The position numbers were made by a program, and so were the translations under genes. This document shows, in pieces, positions 20,790 to 28,686 of a DNA stretch of 64,000 nucleotides; the stretch's first letter is position 1, and each line of letters opens with the position of its first letter. The notes below the pieces were generated by a model. The model saw nothing but the letters and a program-made list of their open reading frames with translations. It did not search any database and was not told the DNA's origin. The stretch is from the NCBI RefSeq assembly GCF_014652315.1, contig NZ_BMYO01000002.1, forward strand, positions 186,001 through 250,000, read 5' to 3'. Origin of the DNA: Jeongeupia chitinilytica (GTDB lineage: Bacteria > Pseudomonadota > Gammaproteobacteria > Burkholderiales > Chitinibacteraceae).

Positions 20790-21806
20790 ATGAAACTCGT
20801 CAACCGTCTCGCCTTCGGTCTTGCCTGCGTATTTGCCGGCAGCGCGTTCGCCGACACCACGCTGACCGTCTACACGGCGCTGGAAGCCGACCAGCTCAAG
20901 GCCTACCAGCAGAAGTTCGAAGAAGAAAACCCGGGCATCAAGATCAAGTGGGTGCGCGATTCGACCGGCATCATCACCGCCAAGCTGCTGGCCGAAAAAG
21001 CCAACCCGCAGGCCGATGTGGTGATGGGCGTTGCCGCCTCGTCGCTGCTGGTGCTCGAGAAGGAAGGCATGCTGCAGGCCTACGCGCCCAAGGGCGTCGA
21101 CAAGCTGTCGAAGGCCTACGTCGATTCGGCCAACCCGCCGGCCTGGGTGGGCATGGACGTCTGGGGGGCGACGATCTGTTTCAACACCGTCGAAGCGGCC
21201 AAACTGGGTCTCAAGAAGCCGGAAAGCTGGCATGACCTGACCAGGCCCGAGTACAAGGGCAAGATCGTGATGCCGAACCCGGCGTCGAGCGGCACCGGCT
21301 ACTTCGACGTCTCGGCCTGGCTCAAGGTCTTCGGCGAGAAGGACGGCTGGACCTATATGGACAAGCTGCACGACAACATTGCCCAGTACACGCACTCGGG
21401 TTCGAAGCCCTGCAAGCAGGCGGCGGCCGGCGAGTTCCCGGTCGGCATCTCGTTCGAGTACCGTGCGGCCAAGCTCAAGGAAGGCGGTGCACCGATCGAT
21501 CTCGTGTTCCCGAAGGAAGGTCTGGGCTGGGACGTCGAAGCCACGGCGATCATGAAGGGCACCAGGAACGCCGATGCGGCGAAGAAGCTGGCCGACTGGT
21601 CGGCATCGCGCTCGGCCAACGAGCTGTACGAAAAGAACTTCGCCATCGTCGCCATGCCGGGTGTCGCCAAGCCGAACGCGCACATTCCGGGCAACTACGA
21701 ACAGCTGCTGATCAAGCAGGACCTGAAGTGGTCGGCGACCAACCGCGACAAGATCCTGGCCGAATGGACCAAGCGTTACGACGCCAAATCCGAACCGAAG
21801 AAGTAA
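20790..21806 (+). CDS. phnS: 2-aminoethylphosphonate ABC transporter, periplasmic binding protein
   Basis: 338 residues. A signal peptide ends at SAFA before Asp-Thr-Thr. The mature protein is a type 2 periplasmic binding protein of the Fe3+/spermidine-like family, starting TLTVYTALEADQL and including WVGMDVWGATICFNT and GGAPIDLVFPKEGLGWDVEA. Members next to PhnT- and PhnU-type genes bind 2-aminoethylphosphonate. The assignment rests on the neighbours: ABC ATPase, fused permease, PhnW and PhnX. It has its own control element and a hairpin behind it. It may therefore be made in excess over the membrane components, as is usual for binding proteins. The ATG has GGATCGC upstream. Confidence 0.88.
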   Translation: MKLVNRLAFGLACVFAGSAFADTTLTVYTALEADQLKAYQQKFEEENPGIKIKWVRDSTGIITAKLLAEKANPQADVVMGVAASSLLVLEKEGMLQAYAPKGVDKLSKAYVDSANPPAWVGMDVWGATICFNTVEAAKLGLKKPESWHDLTRPEYKGKIVMPNPASSGTGYFDVSAWLKVFGEKDGWTYMDKLHDNIAQYTHSGSKPCKQAAAGEFPVGISFEYRAAKLKEGGAPIDLVFPKEGLGWDVEATAIMKGTRNADAAKKLADWSASRSANELYEKNFAIVAMPGVAKPNAHIPGNYEQLLIKQDLKWSATNRDKILAEWTKRYDAKSEPKK

Positions 21807-21825
21807 ATCGGGACCGGCTCAGCAG

Positions 21826-21849
21826 ACAGCCCCGCAATGCGGGGCTGTT
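21826..21849 (+). terminator. Hairpin terminator/attenuator after phnS
   Basis: ACAGCCCCGCA (21826-21836) pairs with TGCGGGGCTGT (21838-21848). The following stretch (TCCGTTTCC) is only moderately T-rich, so termination may be partial. This would uncouple phnS from the following genes, which have their own promoter 28 bases later. Confidence 0.6.
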
Positions 21850-21875
21850 CCGTTTCCGGCACGGGCGCCAAAGTC

Positions 21876-21915
21876 GTCTAGACGTCATGGGCGCGTAATA
21901 CAGCCCGTCTAGAGT
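21876..21915 (+). promoter_or_regulatory. Phosphonate control element 2, upstream of the PhnZ-like gene
   Basis: GTCTAGAC (21876-21883) continues as GTCTAGACGTCA. CGTAATA starts 18 bases after the palindrome start and TAGAGT (21910-21915) 34 bases after it, inside a second GTCTAGA. The spacing is identical to the element at 20714. A start site six to eight bases after the -10 would fall at about 21922, which favours translation from the ATG at 21946. Confidence 0.65.
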
Positions 21916-21945
21916 GGCGCCATGTCTGAACGGAACGGAAACATC

Positions 21946-22512
21946 ATGGCCCTCGACTGGCTGGCACTGGAAAACCTGCTGCGACATCAGGCAGGTGCGC
22001 TGTATGGTGGCGAAGCCATTTCGCAGCTGGCGCATGCATTGCAGAGCGCCGAATGCGCCGAACGCGACGGTGCGCCGGCAGCGTTGATCACCGCGGCGCT
22101 GTTGCACGACATCGGCCATCTTGTCGCGGAACAGGGTGATGACGATATCGCCGACGGCATCGACGACCGGCATGAGCAGGTAGGTGTGGCTGCGCTGAAA
22201 ACGCTGTTTGCCGACGACGTCATCGCGCCGATCGCACTGCACGTGGCCGCCAAGCGCTACCTCTGCGCGGTCGAGCCGGGCTATCTGGCCGCGCTGTCGG
22301 CCGCGTCGCGTGCATCGCTGGCGCTGCAGGGCGGCGTGATGGACGGACTGGAAGCCGATCGCTTCGCCGCCAATCCGCATGCAAGGGCGGCGGTTGCGTT
22401 GCGGCGCTGGGACGACGAAGCCAAGGTGGCCGGCAAGACGACGCCACCACTCGCCCATTTCCTCGCCATCGCCCGCAGCGCGGCGCGTGCCACGGCAGGA
22501 GCAGCGCAATGA
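21946..22512 (+). CDS. phnZ: PhnZ-like HD-domain oxygenase of phosphonate degradation
   Basis: 188 residues of the HD superfamily group tied to phosphonate operons. PhnZ is a mixed-valence di-iron oxygenase that splits (R)-1-hydroxy-2-aminoethylphosphonate to glycine and phosphate. The residues I recall from PhnZ are all present with a steady offset: Tyr20 and Glu23 (gating pair), His30, His54-Asp55 and His58 (LLHDIGH), His76, His99, Lys103, Ser121, Gln128 and Asp156. Its partner PhnY, the 2-oxoglutarate dioxygenase, is not in this window. It overlaps phnT by ATGA. The ATG at 21946 is preferred, because the in-frame ATG at 21922 would coincide with the predicted transcription start. Equivalence to PhnZ is inferred, not shown. 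Confidence 0.82.
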   Translation: MALDWLALENLLRHQAGALYGGEAISQLAHALQSAECAERDGAPAALITAALLHDIGHLVAEQGDDDIADGIDDRHEQVGVAALKTLFADDVIAPIALHVAAKRYLCAVEPGYLAALSAASRASLALQGGVMDGLEADRFAANPHARAAVALRRWDDEAKVAGKTTPPLAHFLAIARSAARATAGAAQ

Positions 22513-23657
22513 ACCGCGACTGGCAACAGACGAGCGGTACCGTGGCCGATGCCTTGCGCATCGAGCGGGTCGCCAAGCGTTTCGGTGCATTCACGGCGCT
22601 CGACGGTGTTTCGCTGTCGGTGAAGAAGGGCGAGTTCCTCTGTCTGCTCGGTCCGTCGGGCTGCGGCAAGACGACCTTGCTGCGCATCATTGCCGGACTG
22701 GAGGCCGCCAGCGACGGTGCGCTGTTCATGACCGCCGGCGAGTCCGAACGCAACGTGACGCGGCTGCCGGCATCGCAGCGCGACTACGGCATCGTGTTCC
22801 AGAGCTATGCGCTGTTTCCGAACCTGACCGTCGCACAGAACATCGCCTACGGCCTCAAGGGGAGGCGCGAGGACAAGGCGCTGCGCGTGACCGAATTGCT
22901 GGCGCTGATCGGTCTGCCCGGCGCCGGGTCCAAGTATCCGGCACAGCTTTCCGGTGGCCAGCAGCAGCGCATCGCGCTGGCGCGGGCGCTGGCGACAAGC
23001 CCGTCGCTGCTGCTGCTCGACGAGCCGCTGTCGGCGCTTGATGCCCGGGTGCGCGAGCACTTGCGCCGCGAGATCAAGGCGTTGCAGCAGAAGCTGGGCG
23101 TCACCACGATCATGGTGACCCACGATCAGGAGGAGGCGCTGACGATGGCCGACCGCGTGGTGGTGATGAACCACGGTGTGGTCGAGCAGATCGGTACGCC
23201 CGAGGACATCTATGCGCGACCGGCAAGCCGCTTTGTCGCCGGCTTCGTCGGCCAGTCGAACTGGCTGGCGGCGACGTCGGCCGGGGTCGGTCAGGTGCTG
23301 CTGGGCGATGCGCTGCTTGGTGCGACCGTGACGCCGCCACGACCGGACGGCCATCCGCTCGAACTCTTCATCCGTCCCGAGGACGTCCAGCTGCACGCAA
23401 ACTGGAGCCCGGCCGAAGCGCAGGTCGCCAACACCGCGCTGGCCCACGTGCGAAAGATCGAACTGCTCGGTGGTTTCTACCGGATTGCGCTGTCGGTGCC
23501 CGGCTGGGGCAGCCAGCCATTGCTGGCCGACGTCAGCCGTGGCGAATTCGAGCGGCTGAACCTCTCGCCCGAACGTCTGGTGCCGGTGTCACTGCCCGCG
23601 AACCGCCTGCGTGCCTTTGTGCCTGCCGGTGCGGCATCGGCTGGAGCGACAGCATGA
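22509..23657 (+). CDS. phnT: 2-aminoethylphosphonate ABC transporter ATPase
   Basis: 382 residues. A nucleotide-binding domain of the CUT1/Fe3+-like subclass has Walker A GPSGCGKTT (about residue 53), Q-loop FQSYALFPNLTV, signature LSGGQQQRIALARAL, Walker B LLLLDEPLSALD and switch His in MVTHDQEEALTMADR. A roughly 130-residue TOBE-like C-terminal domain follows (RPEDVQLH). It would power import through the permease encoded next. It overlaps the PhnZ-like gene and the permease gene by four bases each (ATGA), so all three are translationally coupled. The substrate is assigned from the operon. Confidence 0.9.
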   Translation: MNRDWQQTSGTVADALRIERVAKRFGAFTALDGVSLSVKKGEFLCLLGPSGCGKTTLLRIIAGLEAASDGALFMTAGESERNVTRLPASQRDYGIVFQSYALFPNLTVAQNIAYGLKGRREDKALRVTELLALIGLPGAGSKYPAQLSGGQQQRIALARALATSPSLLLLDEPLSALDARVREHLRREIKALQQKLGVTTIMVTHDQEEALTMADRVVVMNHGVVEQIGTPEDIYARPASRFVAGFVGQSNWLAATSAGVGQVLLGDALLGATVTPPRPDGHPLELFIRPEDVQLHANWSPAEAQVANTALAHVRKIELLGGFYRIALSVPGWGSQPLLADVSRGEFERLNLSPERLVPVSLPANRLRAFVPAGAASAGATA

Positions 23658-25348
23658 TCGCGCTGCGGGCGCGGGCGCGGGCGCGCATTGCGCCGGAGCG
23701 AAGCCAGTACGCCGCCGCCGGCCTGCTCTGGGCACTGGCCGCAGCACTGGTGGTGTTTCTGGCGCTGCCGCTGGCCGCCATCCTTGGCAAGGCGCTGAGC
23801 GGCGACGACGGCCATTTTGCCGGGTTAGCGCAGTTTGTCGCGATTGCCGGGGGCGAGCGTTTCTGGAGCGCGGTATCGAACAGCCTGGCCGTATCGGTGA
23901 CGACGACGCTGATCGTGCTGCCCCTGGCCTATGTATTTGCCGCGGCGCTGACGCGGACGCGCATGCCGGCCAAACCGCTGTTCCGCGCGCTCGCGCTGAT
24001 TCCGCTGCTGGCACCCTCGTTGCTGCCGGGCATTGCGCTCGTCTACCTGTTCGGCAATCAGGGCGTGCTGAAGGGCTGGTTTCCGGACGGCAGCATCTAC
24101 GGCTTTTCGGGCATCGTGATCGCCGAAGTGTTCTTCACGTTTCCGCATGCGCTGATGATCCTCGTGACGGCGCTGTCGGTTGCCGATGCACGGCTGTACG
24201 AGGCGGCAACGGCGCTCGGGGCCGGCCGCATCCGCCGCTTCCTGACCGTGACGCTGCCGGCGGCACGTTACGGCCTGATCTCGTCGGCCCTGGTCGTGTT
24301 CACGCTGGTCATCGTCGATTTCGGTGCGCCCAAGGTCATCGGCGGGCAGTACAACGTGCTCGCGGTCGAGGCCTACAAGCAGGTGATCGGCCAGCAGAAC
24401 TTCCCCAAGGGCGCCGTCATCGGCGTGCTGCTGCTGCTGCCGGCGGTACTCGGATTCGTGATCGACCACCTGCTGCAGAAACGCCAGCGGGCCCTGCTCA
24501 CCGCGCGAGCGCAACCGCTGGTGGTAAAGCCGAATGTCTGGGTCGACGGGCTCGGCGTGCTGGCATGCACACTGATCGGTGCAGCCATGCTGCTGATCCT
24601 CGGCACCGCGGTTGCCGCGGCCTTCATCAAGCTGTGGCCGTACAACCTGACGCCGACACTGGCGCATTTCGACTTCGACAATATGGATGGCGGCGGCTGG
24701 GCGGCATTCTTCAACAGCGTGAAGCTGGCGCTGGCGACCGCGTTGTTCGGCACGCTGACCGTGTTCGGCGGTGCCTATCTGGCCGAAAAGACGCCAGTCG
24801 CACCGGTTGCGCGGCAGCTGGTGAGGATGCTCGCCATCCTGCCGATGGCGGTACCCGGTCTCGTGCTCGGGCTGGGCTACATCTTCTTCTTCAACGATCC
24901 GGCCAATCCGCTGCACTTCCTCTACGGCTCGATGACGGTGCTGGTGCTGTGCTCGATCGCGCACTTCTACACCACGGCCAACCTGACCGCGACCACGGCG
25001 CTCAAGCAGCTCGACGCCGAATTCGAAGCCGTCGCGGCGTCGCTCAAGGTGCCGTTCTGGACCACGCTGTGGCGGGTGACGCTGCCGGTGTGCCTGCCGG
25101 CGATGCTGGATATCGCCCGGTTCTACTTCGTGTCGGCGATGTGCACGGTGTCGGCGGTGATTTTCCTCTACACGCCCGATACGGTGCTGGCTTCGGTCGC
25201 GGTGCTGAACATGGATGACGCCGGCGACACCGCCGCCGCCGCCGCGATGGCGACGCTGATCGTGGCGGTGTCGGCCCTGGTCTGCCTGGTGTTCAGCCTG
25301 ACCGCGTGGTGGCTGGGCCGCAAGACGCAGGCGTGGCGGACGCGTTGA
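23654..25348 (+). CDS. phnU: 2-aminoethylphosphonate ABC transporter permease, two-domain fusion
   Basis: 564 residues with about twelve membrane helices, made of two binding-protein-dependent permease domains joined in one chain. Each carries an EAA-type loop: YEAATALGAGRIRRFLTVTLP in the first half, FEAVAASLKVPFWTTLWRVTLP in the second. The architecture is that of the fused AfuB/FbpB-like permeases found in phosphonate operons. It provides the whole channel with one polypeptide. The ATGA overlap with phnT and the intrinsic terminator at 25360 mark it as the last gene of the phnZ-phnT-phnU unit. Confidence 0.9.
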   Translation: MIALRARARARIAPERSQYAAAGLLWALAAALVVFLALPLAAILGKALSGDDGHFAGLAQFVAIAGGERFWSAVSNSLAVSVTTTLIVLPLAYVFAAALTRTRMPAKPLFRALALIPLLAPSLLPGIALVYLFGNQGVLKGWFPDGSIYGFSGIVIAEVFFTFPHALMILVTALSVADARLYEAATALGAGRIRRFLTVTLPAARYGLISSALVVFTLVIVDFGAPKVIGGQYNVLAVEAYKQVIGQQNFPKGAVIGVLLLLPAVLGFVIDHLLQKRQRALLTARAQPLVVKPNVWVDGLGVLACTLIGAAMLLILGTAVAAAFIKLWPYNLTPTLAHFDFDNMDGGGWAAFFNSVKLALATALFGTLTVFGGAYLAEKTPVAPVARQLVRMLAILPMAVPGLVLGLGYIFFFNDPANPLHFLYGSMTVLVLCSIAHFYTTANLTATTALKQLDAEFEAVAASLKVPFWTTLWRVTLPVCLPAMLDIARFYFVSAMCTVSAVIFLYTPDTVLASVAVLNMDDAGDTAAAAAMATLIVAVSALVCLVFSLTAWWLGRKTQAWRTR

Positions 25349-25359
25349 CGGCAGTTTGG

Positions 25360-25382
25360 CCGGGGCGGTGCCCCGGTTTTTT
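25360..25382 (+). terminator. Rho-independent terminator after phnU
   Basis: The stem CCGGGGC (25360-25366) pairs with GCCCCGG (25370-25376) across a three-base loop and is followed by six T (25377-25382). It separates phnU from phnW. Confidence 0.85.
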
Positions 25383-25397
25383 AGTGATGAAAAATTC

Positions 25398-25405
25398 GTC
25401 TAGAT
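25398..25405 (+). promoter_or_regulatory. Third GTCTAGA motif, just upstream of phnW
   Basis: GTCTAGAT lies 12 bases before the phnW ATG. It shares the GTCTAGA core with the other two control elements but not their extended layout. It may be an operator in the phnW leader or a stand-alone half site. Confidence 0.4.
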
Positions 25406-25417
25406 GACTGAGAGAGA

Positions 25418-26521
25418 ATGATGAGAGAAGCCATTTTGCTCACCCCGGGGCCACTGACGACCAGCCTGGCAACCAAGACCGCCATGCTGACCGACTGGGG
25501 ATCCTGGGATTCCGCGTTCAACGCGTTGACGGCAGGTGTCTGCAACGACCTGGTCAATATCGTCCACGGCAGCGACACGCATGTCTGCGTGCCCTTGCAG
25601 GGCTCGGGCACCTTTGCCGTCGAAGCCGCGATCGGCACGCTGGTTCCGAAGGACGGCAAGCTGCTGGTACTGGTCAACGGCGCTTATGGCCGCCGGATGG
25701 CGCAACTGACCAGGGTCATCGGCCGTCAGGTCGACGTGTACGAAACCGCCGACGACCGGCCGGCCGACCCGGCCGAAATCGCCGCGCGGCTGGCGGCTGA
25801 TTCGGCGATCACCCATGTCGGCGCCATCCATTGCGAAACCAGCACCGGCATCGTCAACCCGCTGGCGGCGATTGCCGCCGTGGTCGAGTGGGCAGGGCGC
25901 AGCCTGATCATCGACGCCATGAGCGCGTTCGGGGCCCTGCCGGTCGACGCGCGCGAGATCCGGTTCGACGCGCTGATCGCGACCAGCAACAAATGCCTCG
26001 AAGGCGTGCCCGGCGTCGGTTTCGTCATCGCCCGGCGCGATTCGCTTCTGGCGGCGAGCGGCAACAGCCACTCGCTGGCGCTCGATCTGGTCGACCAGTA
26101 CCTTTACCTGCAGAAAACCGGCCAGTGGCGCTTCACACCGCCGACCCACGTTGTCGCCGCGCTGGCGGCCGCGCTCGATCAGTATCACGCGGAAGGCGGC
26201 CAGCCGGCGCGACTGGCCCGCTACTCGGCCAATTGCCGCCAGCTGATTTCCGGGCTGGCACGGATCGGGCTGAAGCTCTTCCTCGAACCGTCGCTGCAGG
26301 CGCCGATCATTGTCACCTTCCACGCACCGAACCATCCCGACTACGACTTCAAGCGCTTCTACGAAGCGGTGCGCGAGCGGGGCTTCGTGCTTTATCCGGG
26401 CAAGCTCACCGCGCTCGAAACCTTCCGCGTCGGCTGCATCGGCGCCATCGACTCGGCCGAGATCGGCCAGGCGGTGGCGGCGATTGCCGATGCACTGGCC
26501 GAACTCGGCTGGACCCACTGA
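25418..26521 (+). CDS. phnW: 2-aminoethylphosphonate:pyruvate transaminase
   Basis: 367 residues, the standard PhnW length. The PLP-dependent class V enzyme moves the amino group of 2-aminoethylphosphonate to pyruvate, giving phosphonoacetaldehyde and alanine. It opens with LLTPGPLTTS, contains DSAFNALTAG and HCETSTGIVNPL, and has the PLP lysine at 192 in TSNKCLEGVPG, with IDAMSAFGALP carrying the pyridine-contacting Asp. Two consecutive ATG codons are present and GAGAGAGA serves as ribosome-binding site. It lies between the terminator of phnU and a large inverted repeat ahead of phnX. Confidence 0.95.
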   Translation: MMREAILLTPGPLTTSLATKTAMLTDWGSWDSAFNALTAGVCNDLVNIVHGSDTHVCVPLQGSGTFAVEAAIGTLVPKDGKLLVLVNGAYGRRMAQLTRVIGRQVDVYETADDRPADPAEIAARLAADSAITHVGAIHCETSTGIVNPLAAIAAVVEWAGRSLIIDAMSAFGALPVDAREIRFDALIATSNKCLEGVPGVGFVIARRDSLLAASGNSHSLALDLVDQYLYLQKTGQWRFTPPTHVVAALAAALDQYHAEGGQPARLARYSANCRQLISGLARIGLKLFLEPSLQAPIIVTFHAPNHPDYDFKRFYEAVRERGFVLYPGKLTALETFRVGCIGAIDSAEIGQAVAAIADALAELGWTH

Positions 26522-26529
26522 TCTGTCGC

Positions 26530-26625
26530 GGCCGGCAAAACCCCGCTGGCATCGTTGTGCTCGCTTGCCGTACTTGCTTGTACTGTCTGCGCTTCGCACG
26601 CCTTGCCAGCGGGGTTTTTCCGGCC
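26530..26625 (+). repeat. 21-bp inverted repeat with 54-base loop between phnW and phnX
   Basis: 26530-26550 (GGCCGG-C-AAAACCCC-GCTGGC) and 26605-26625 are reverse complements with a single mismatch. The right arm ends in TTTTT-CCGGCC. The loop contains smaller hairpins (GTACTTGCTTGTAC; TGCGCTTCGCA). It could be a terminator for phnW, an RNA-stability or processing element, or a mobile palindromic repeat. phnX starts 25 bases later with its own AGGAG. Confidence 0.8.
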
Positions 26626-26650
26626 GCTCTGTGTTACTAGGAGCATACCC

Positions 26651-27484
26651 ATGAACTACCGCTATACCCGCCGCTATGCCGGCAAGCTGCAGGCCGTCAT
26701 TTTCGACTGGGCCGGTACCGTCGTCGATTTCGGCTCGTTCGCACCAACCCAGGTGCTGATCGATGCACTGGGCGGCTTCGGCATCGACGTCCATCTGGCC
26801 GAGGCACGCGTGCCGATGGGGTTGGCCAAGTGGGACCACATCCGGGCGCTGGGCGACATGCCGCAGGTCGCCGCACGCTGGCAGGCCAGGTACGGCCGCG
26901 CGATGAGCGACGGCGACGTCGATGCCGTTTACGAGGCGTTCATGCCGTTGCAGGTGGCCCGGGTCGGCCAGTACTCGCAACTGATCCCCGGTGCGCTTGA
27001 CGCGATCGCCGTGCTGCGCGGGCAGGGCATCAGGATCGGTTCGTGCTCGGGCTATCCGCGCGTGGTCATGGACACGCTCATCCCGATTGCCGCGGGACGC
27101 GGCTATTTCCCCGATTGCACCATTGCCACCGACGACCTGCCGGCCGGCGGCCGGCCGGGGCCGTGGATGGCGCTGGAGAACGTCAACCGGCTCGGCATCA
27201 GTGATGTTGCGGCCTGCGTCAAGGTCGACGACACGGTGCCGGGCATCTTCGAAGGGCTGGCCGCCGGGATGTGGACCGTCGGCCTGTCGGCGTCGGGCAA
27301 CGAAGTCGGTCTGACCCACGAGGAGTGGGCGGCGCTGAGCCCGGCGGAGCAGGCCGCGCGCCGGGCGCCGGCCGAAGCCAAGCTCTACGCTGCCGGTGCG
27401 CATTTCGTCGTCGACAGCATTGCCGATCTGCCGGCGGTGATCGACGAGATCAACGCACGTCTGGCGCGTGGAGAGCGCCCGTGA
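26651..27484 (+). CDS. phnX: Phosphonoacetaldehyde hydrolase (phosphonatase)
   Basis: 277 residues. A HAD-superfamily enzyme that breaks the C-P bond of phosphonoacetaldehyde to acetaldehyde and phosphate. The nucleophile is Asp19 in IFDWAGTVVDFGS, and the Schiff-base lysine unique to phosphonatases is Lys60 in MGLAKWDHI. HAD motif II lies in SCSGYPR and motif III/IV in VKVDDTVPGI. It completes the PhnW-PhnX pathway. The ATG at 26651 follows AGGAG. An open frame runs upstream through the inverted repeat but has no homology there. The stop overlaps the GTG start of the next gene. Confidence 0.96.
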   Translation: MNYRYTRRYAGKLQAVIFDWAGTVVDFGSFAPTQVLIDALGGFGIDVHLAEARVPMGLAKWDHIRALGDMPQVAARWQARYGRAMSDGDVDAVYEAFMPLQVARVGQYSQLIPGALDAIAVLRGQGIRIGSCSGYPRVVMDTLIPIAAGRGYFPDCTIATDDLPAGGRPGPWMALENVNRLGISDVAACVKVDDTVPGIFEGLAAGMWTVGLSASGNEVGLTHEEWAALSPAEQAARRAPAEAKLYAAGAHFVVDSIADLPAVIDEINARLARGERP

Positions 27485-28629
27485 TTCAAGCCGCGCGGCA
27501 ACCGGCCGTGATGGGCGCACGACAGTGCGACGTTGCCATCGTCGGCGCCGGCATCGTCGGCCTGGCGCATGCGCTGGCGGCGGTCAAACGCGGCCTGCGG
27601 GTGACCGTGTTCGAGCGCGACAGGCAGCCGCTCGGCGCGTCGGTGCGCAATTTCGGTCTCGGTCTCGCGCTCGGGCAAACGCAGGGCGAGATGCATGCGC
27701 TGGCGCACGCCAGCCGCGAAATCTGGCTCGACGTCCTGCCCAGGGCCGGCTGCTGGCACAAGACGCAGGGCAGCGTGACCGTGGCGCGCAATCCGGTCGA
27801 GCAGGCCGTGCTCGACGAGTTCCAGTCCTTGCGCGGTGCCGAGTACGGAACGCGACTGCTGAGCCCGGCCGAGGTCGGCGATTTCGGGCTGCCGACCGGG
27901 CAGGTGGCGGGGGCGCTGTTCAGTGGCGACGAGATCGCGTTCGAATCACGCGTGGCGCTGCCGCGCATCGTGGCCTGGCTGGCCGAGGTGCATGGCGTCG
28001 AGTTCGTGTTCGGTACGCAGGTCAACGCGATCGACCTGCCGGCGGTGACGACGAGTCGCGGCATCTGGCAGGCCGGGCAGGCCATCGTTTGCGCCGGTCA
28101 CGATTTCCAGACGCTGTTTTCCGACGCCTATGCCGAGCCGCCCCTGCAGCGTTGCGCGCTGCAGATGCTGCGCGTCGCCAATCCCGGCCTGACGCTGGGG
28201 CCGGCGTTCATGACCGGCATGTCGACGTTGCGCTACGGCTCGTTTGCCGGGCTGGAGACACTGGCCGCGTTGCGGCGCCAGCTCGACGACGCCGATCCGG
28301 TCTGGCTTGCCGAGGGCATTCACCTGATCGTCCAGCAGGTCGGCGAAACGGGCGAGCTGCTGATCGGCGACTCGCACCGCTACGGCGAATCGGTGGGCCC
28401 GTTCAACAGCGAGGCGATCGATGCGCGTCTGCTTCAGCTGGCCGAATCGCTGCTCGGGCGGCGATTGACGGTGCTCGAACGCTGGCAGGGGGTGTACGCC
28501 AGCGGCCCCGACGGTTACCTCGTGCGCGAGGCGGCGCCGGGCGTTACGGTGGTGGCGATCACCTGCGGTATCGGCATGAGCGTGTCGTTCGGGCTGGCCG
28601 AACGCGTAGTGGCGAACGCCCTGGCTTGA
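27481..28629 (+). CDS. FAD-dependent oxidoreductase of the phosphonate operon
   Basis: About 382 residues, DadA/glycine-oxidase-like. The dinucleotide motif is VAIVGAGIVGLAHALAAVKRG near the N-terminus, with VRNFGLGLALGQTQGEM after it. The second FAD segment near the C-terminus is TVVAITCGIGMSVSFGLAE. This group is known as a recurrent companion of phosphonate genes. A proposed role is oxidative deamination of an aminophosphonate related to, but not identical with, 2-aminoethylphosphonate (hydroxylated or N-alkylated forms). The GTG at 27481 overlaps the phnX stop (GTGA); an ATG at 27511 is an alternative. It widens the substrate range of the island, but its own substrate cannot be read from sequence. 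Confidence 0.85.
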   Translation: MIQAARQPAVMGARQCDVAIVGAGIVGLAHALAAVKRGLRVTVFERDRQPLGASVRNFGLGLALGQTQGEMHALAHASREIWLDVLPRAGCWHKTQGSVTVARNPVEQAVLDEFQSLRGAEYGTRLLSPAEVGDFGLPTGQVAGALFSGDEIAFESRVALPRIVAWLAEVHGVEFVFGTQVNAIDLPAVTTSRGIWQAGQAIVCAGHDFQTLFSDAYAEPPLQRCALQMLRVANPGLTLGPAFMTGMSTLRYGSFAGLETLAALRRQLDDADPVWLAEGIHLIVQQVGETGELLIGDSHRYGESVGPFNSEAIDARLLQLAESLLGRRLTVLERWQGVYASGPDGYLVREAAPGVTVVAITCGIGMSVSFGLAERVVANALA

Positions 28630-28686
28630 CCGAGGCGGCGCGTGACACGGAATGTCGTGTCGCGCACCACCTTTCGTTGAGCGGAC

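Noticed and set aside
26555..26650. In-frame upstream extension of phnX through the inverted repeat
   Set aside because: The family starts at the ATG 26651, which has its own AGGAG. The extension is not homologous.
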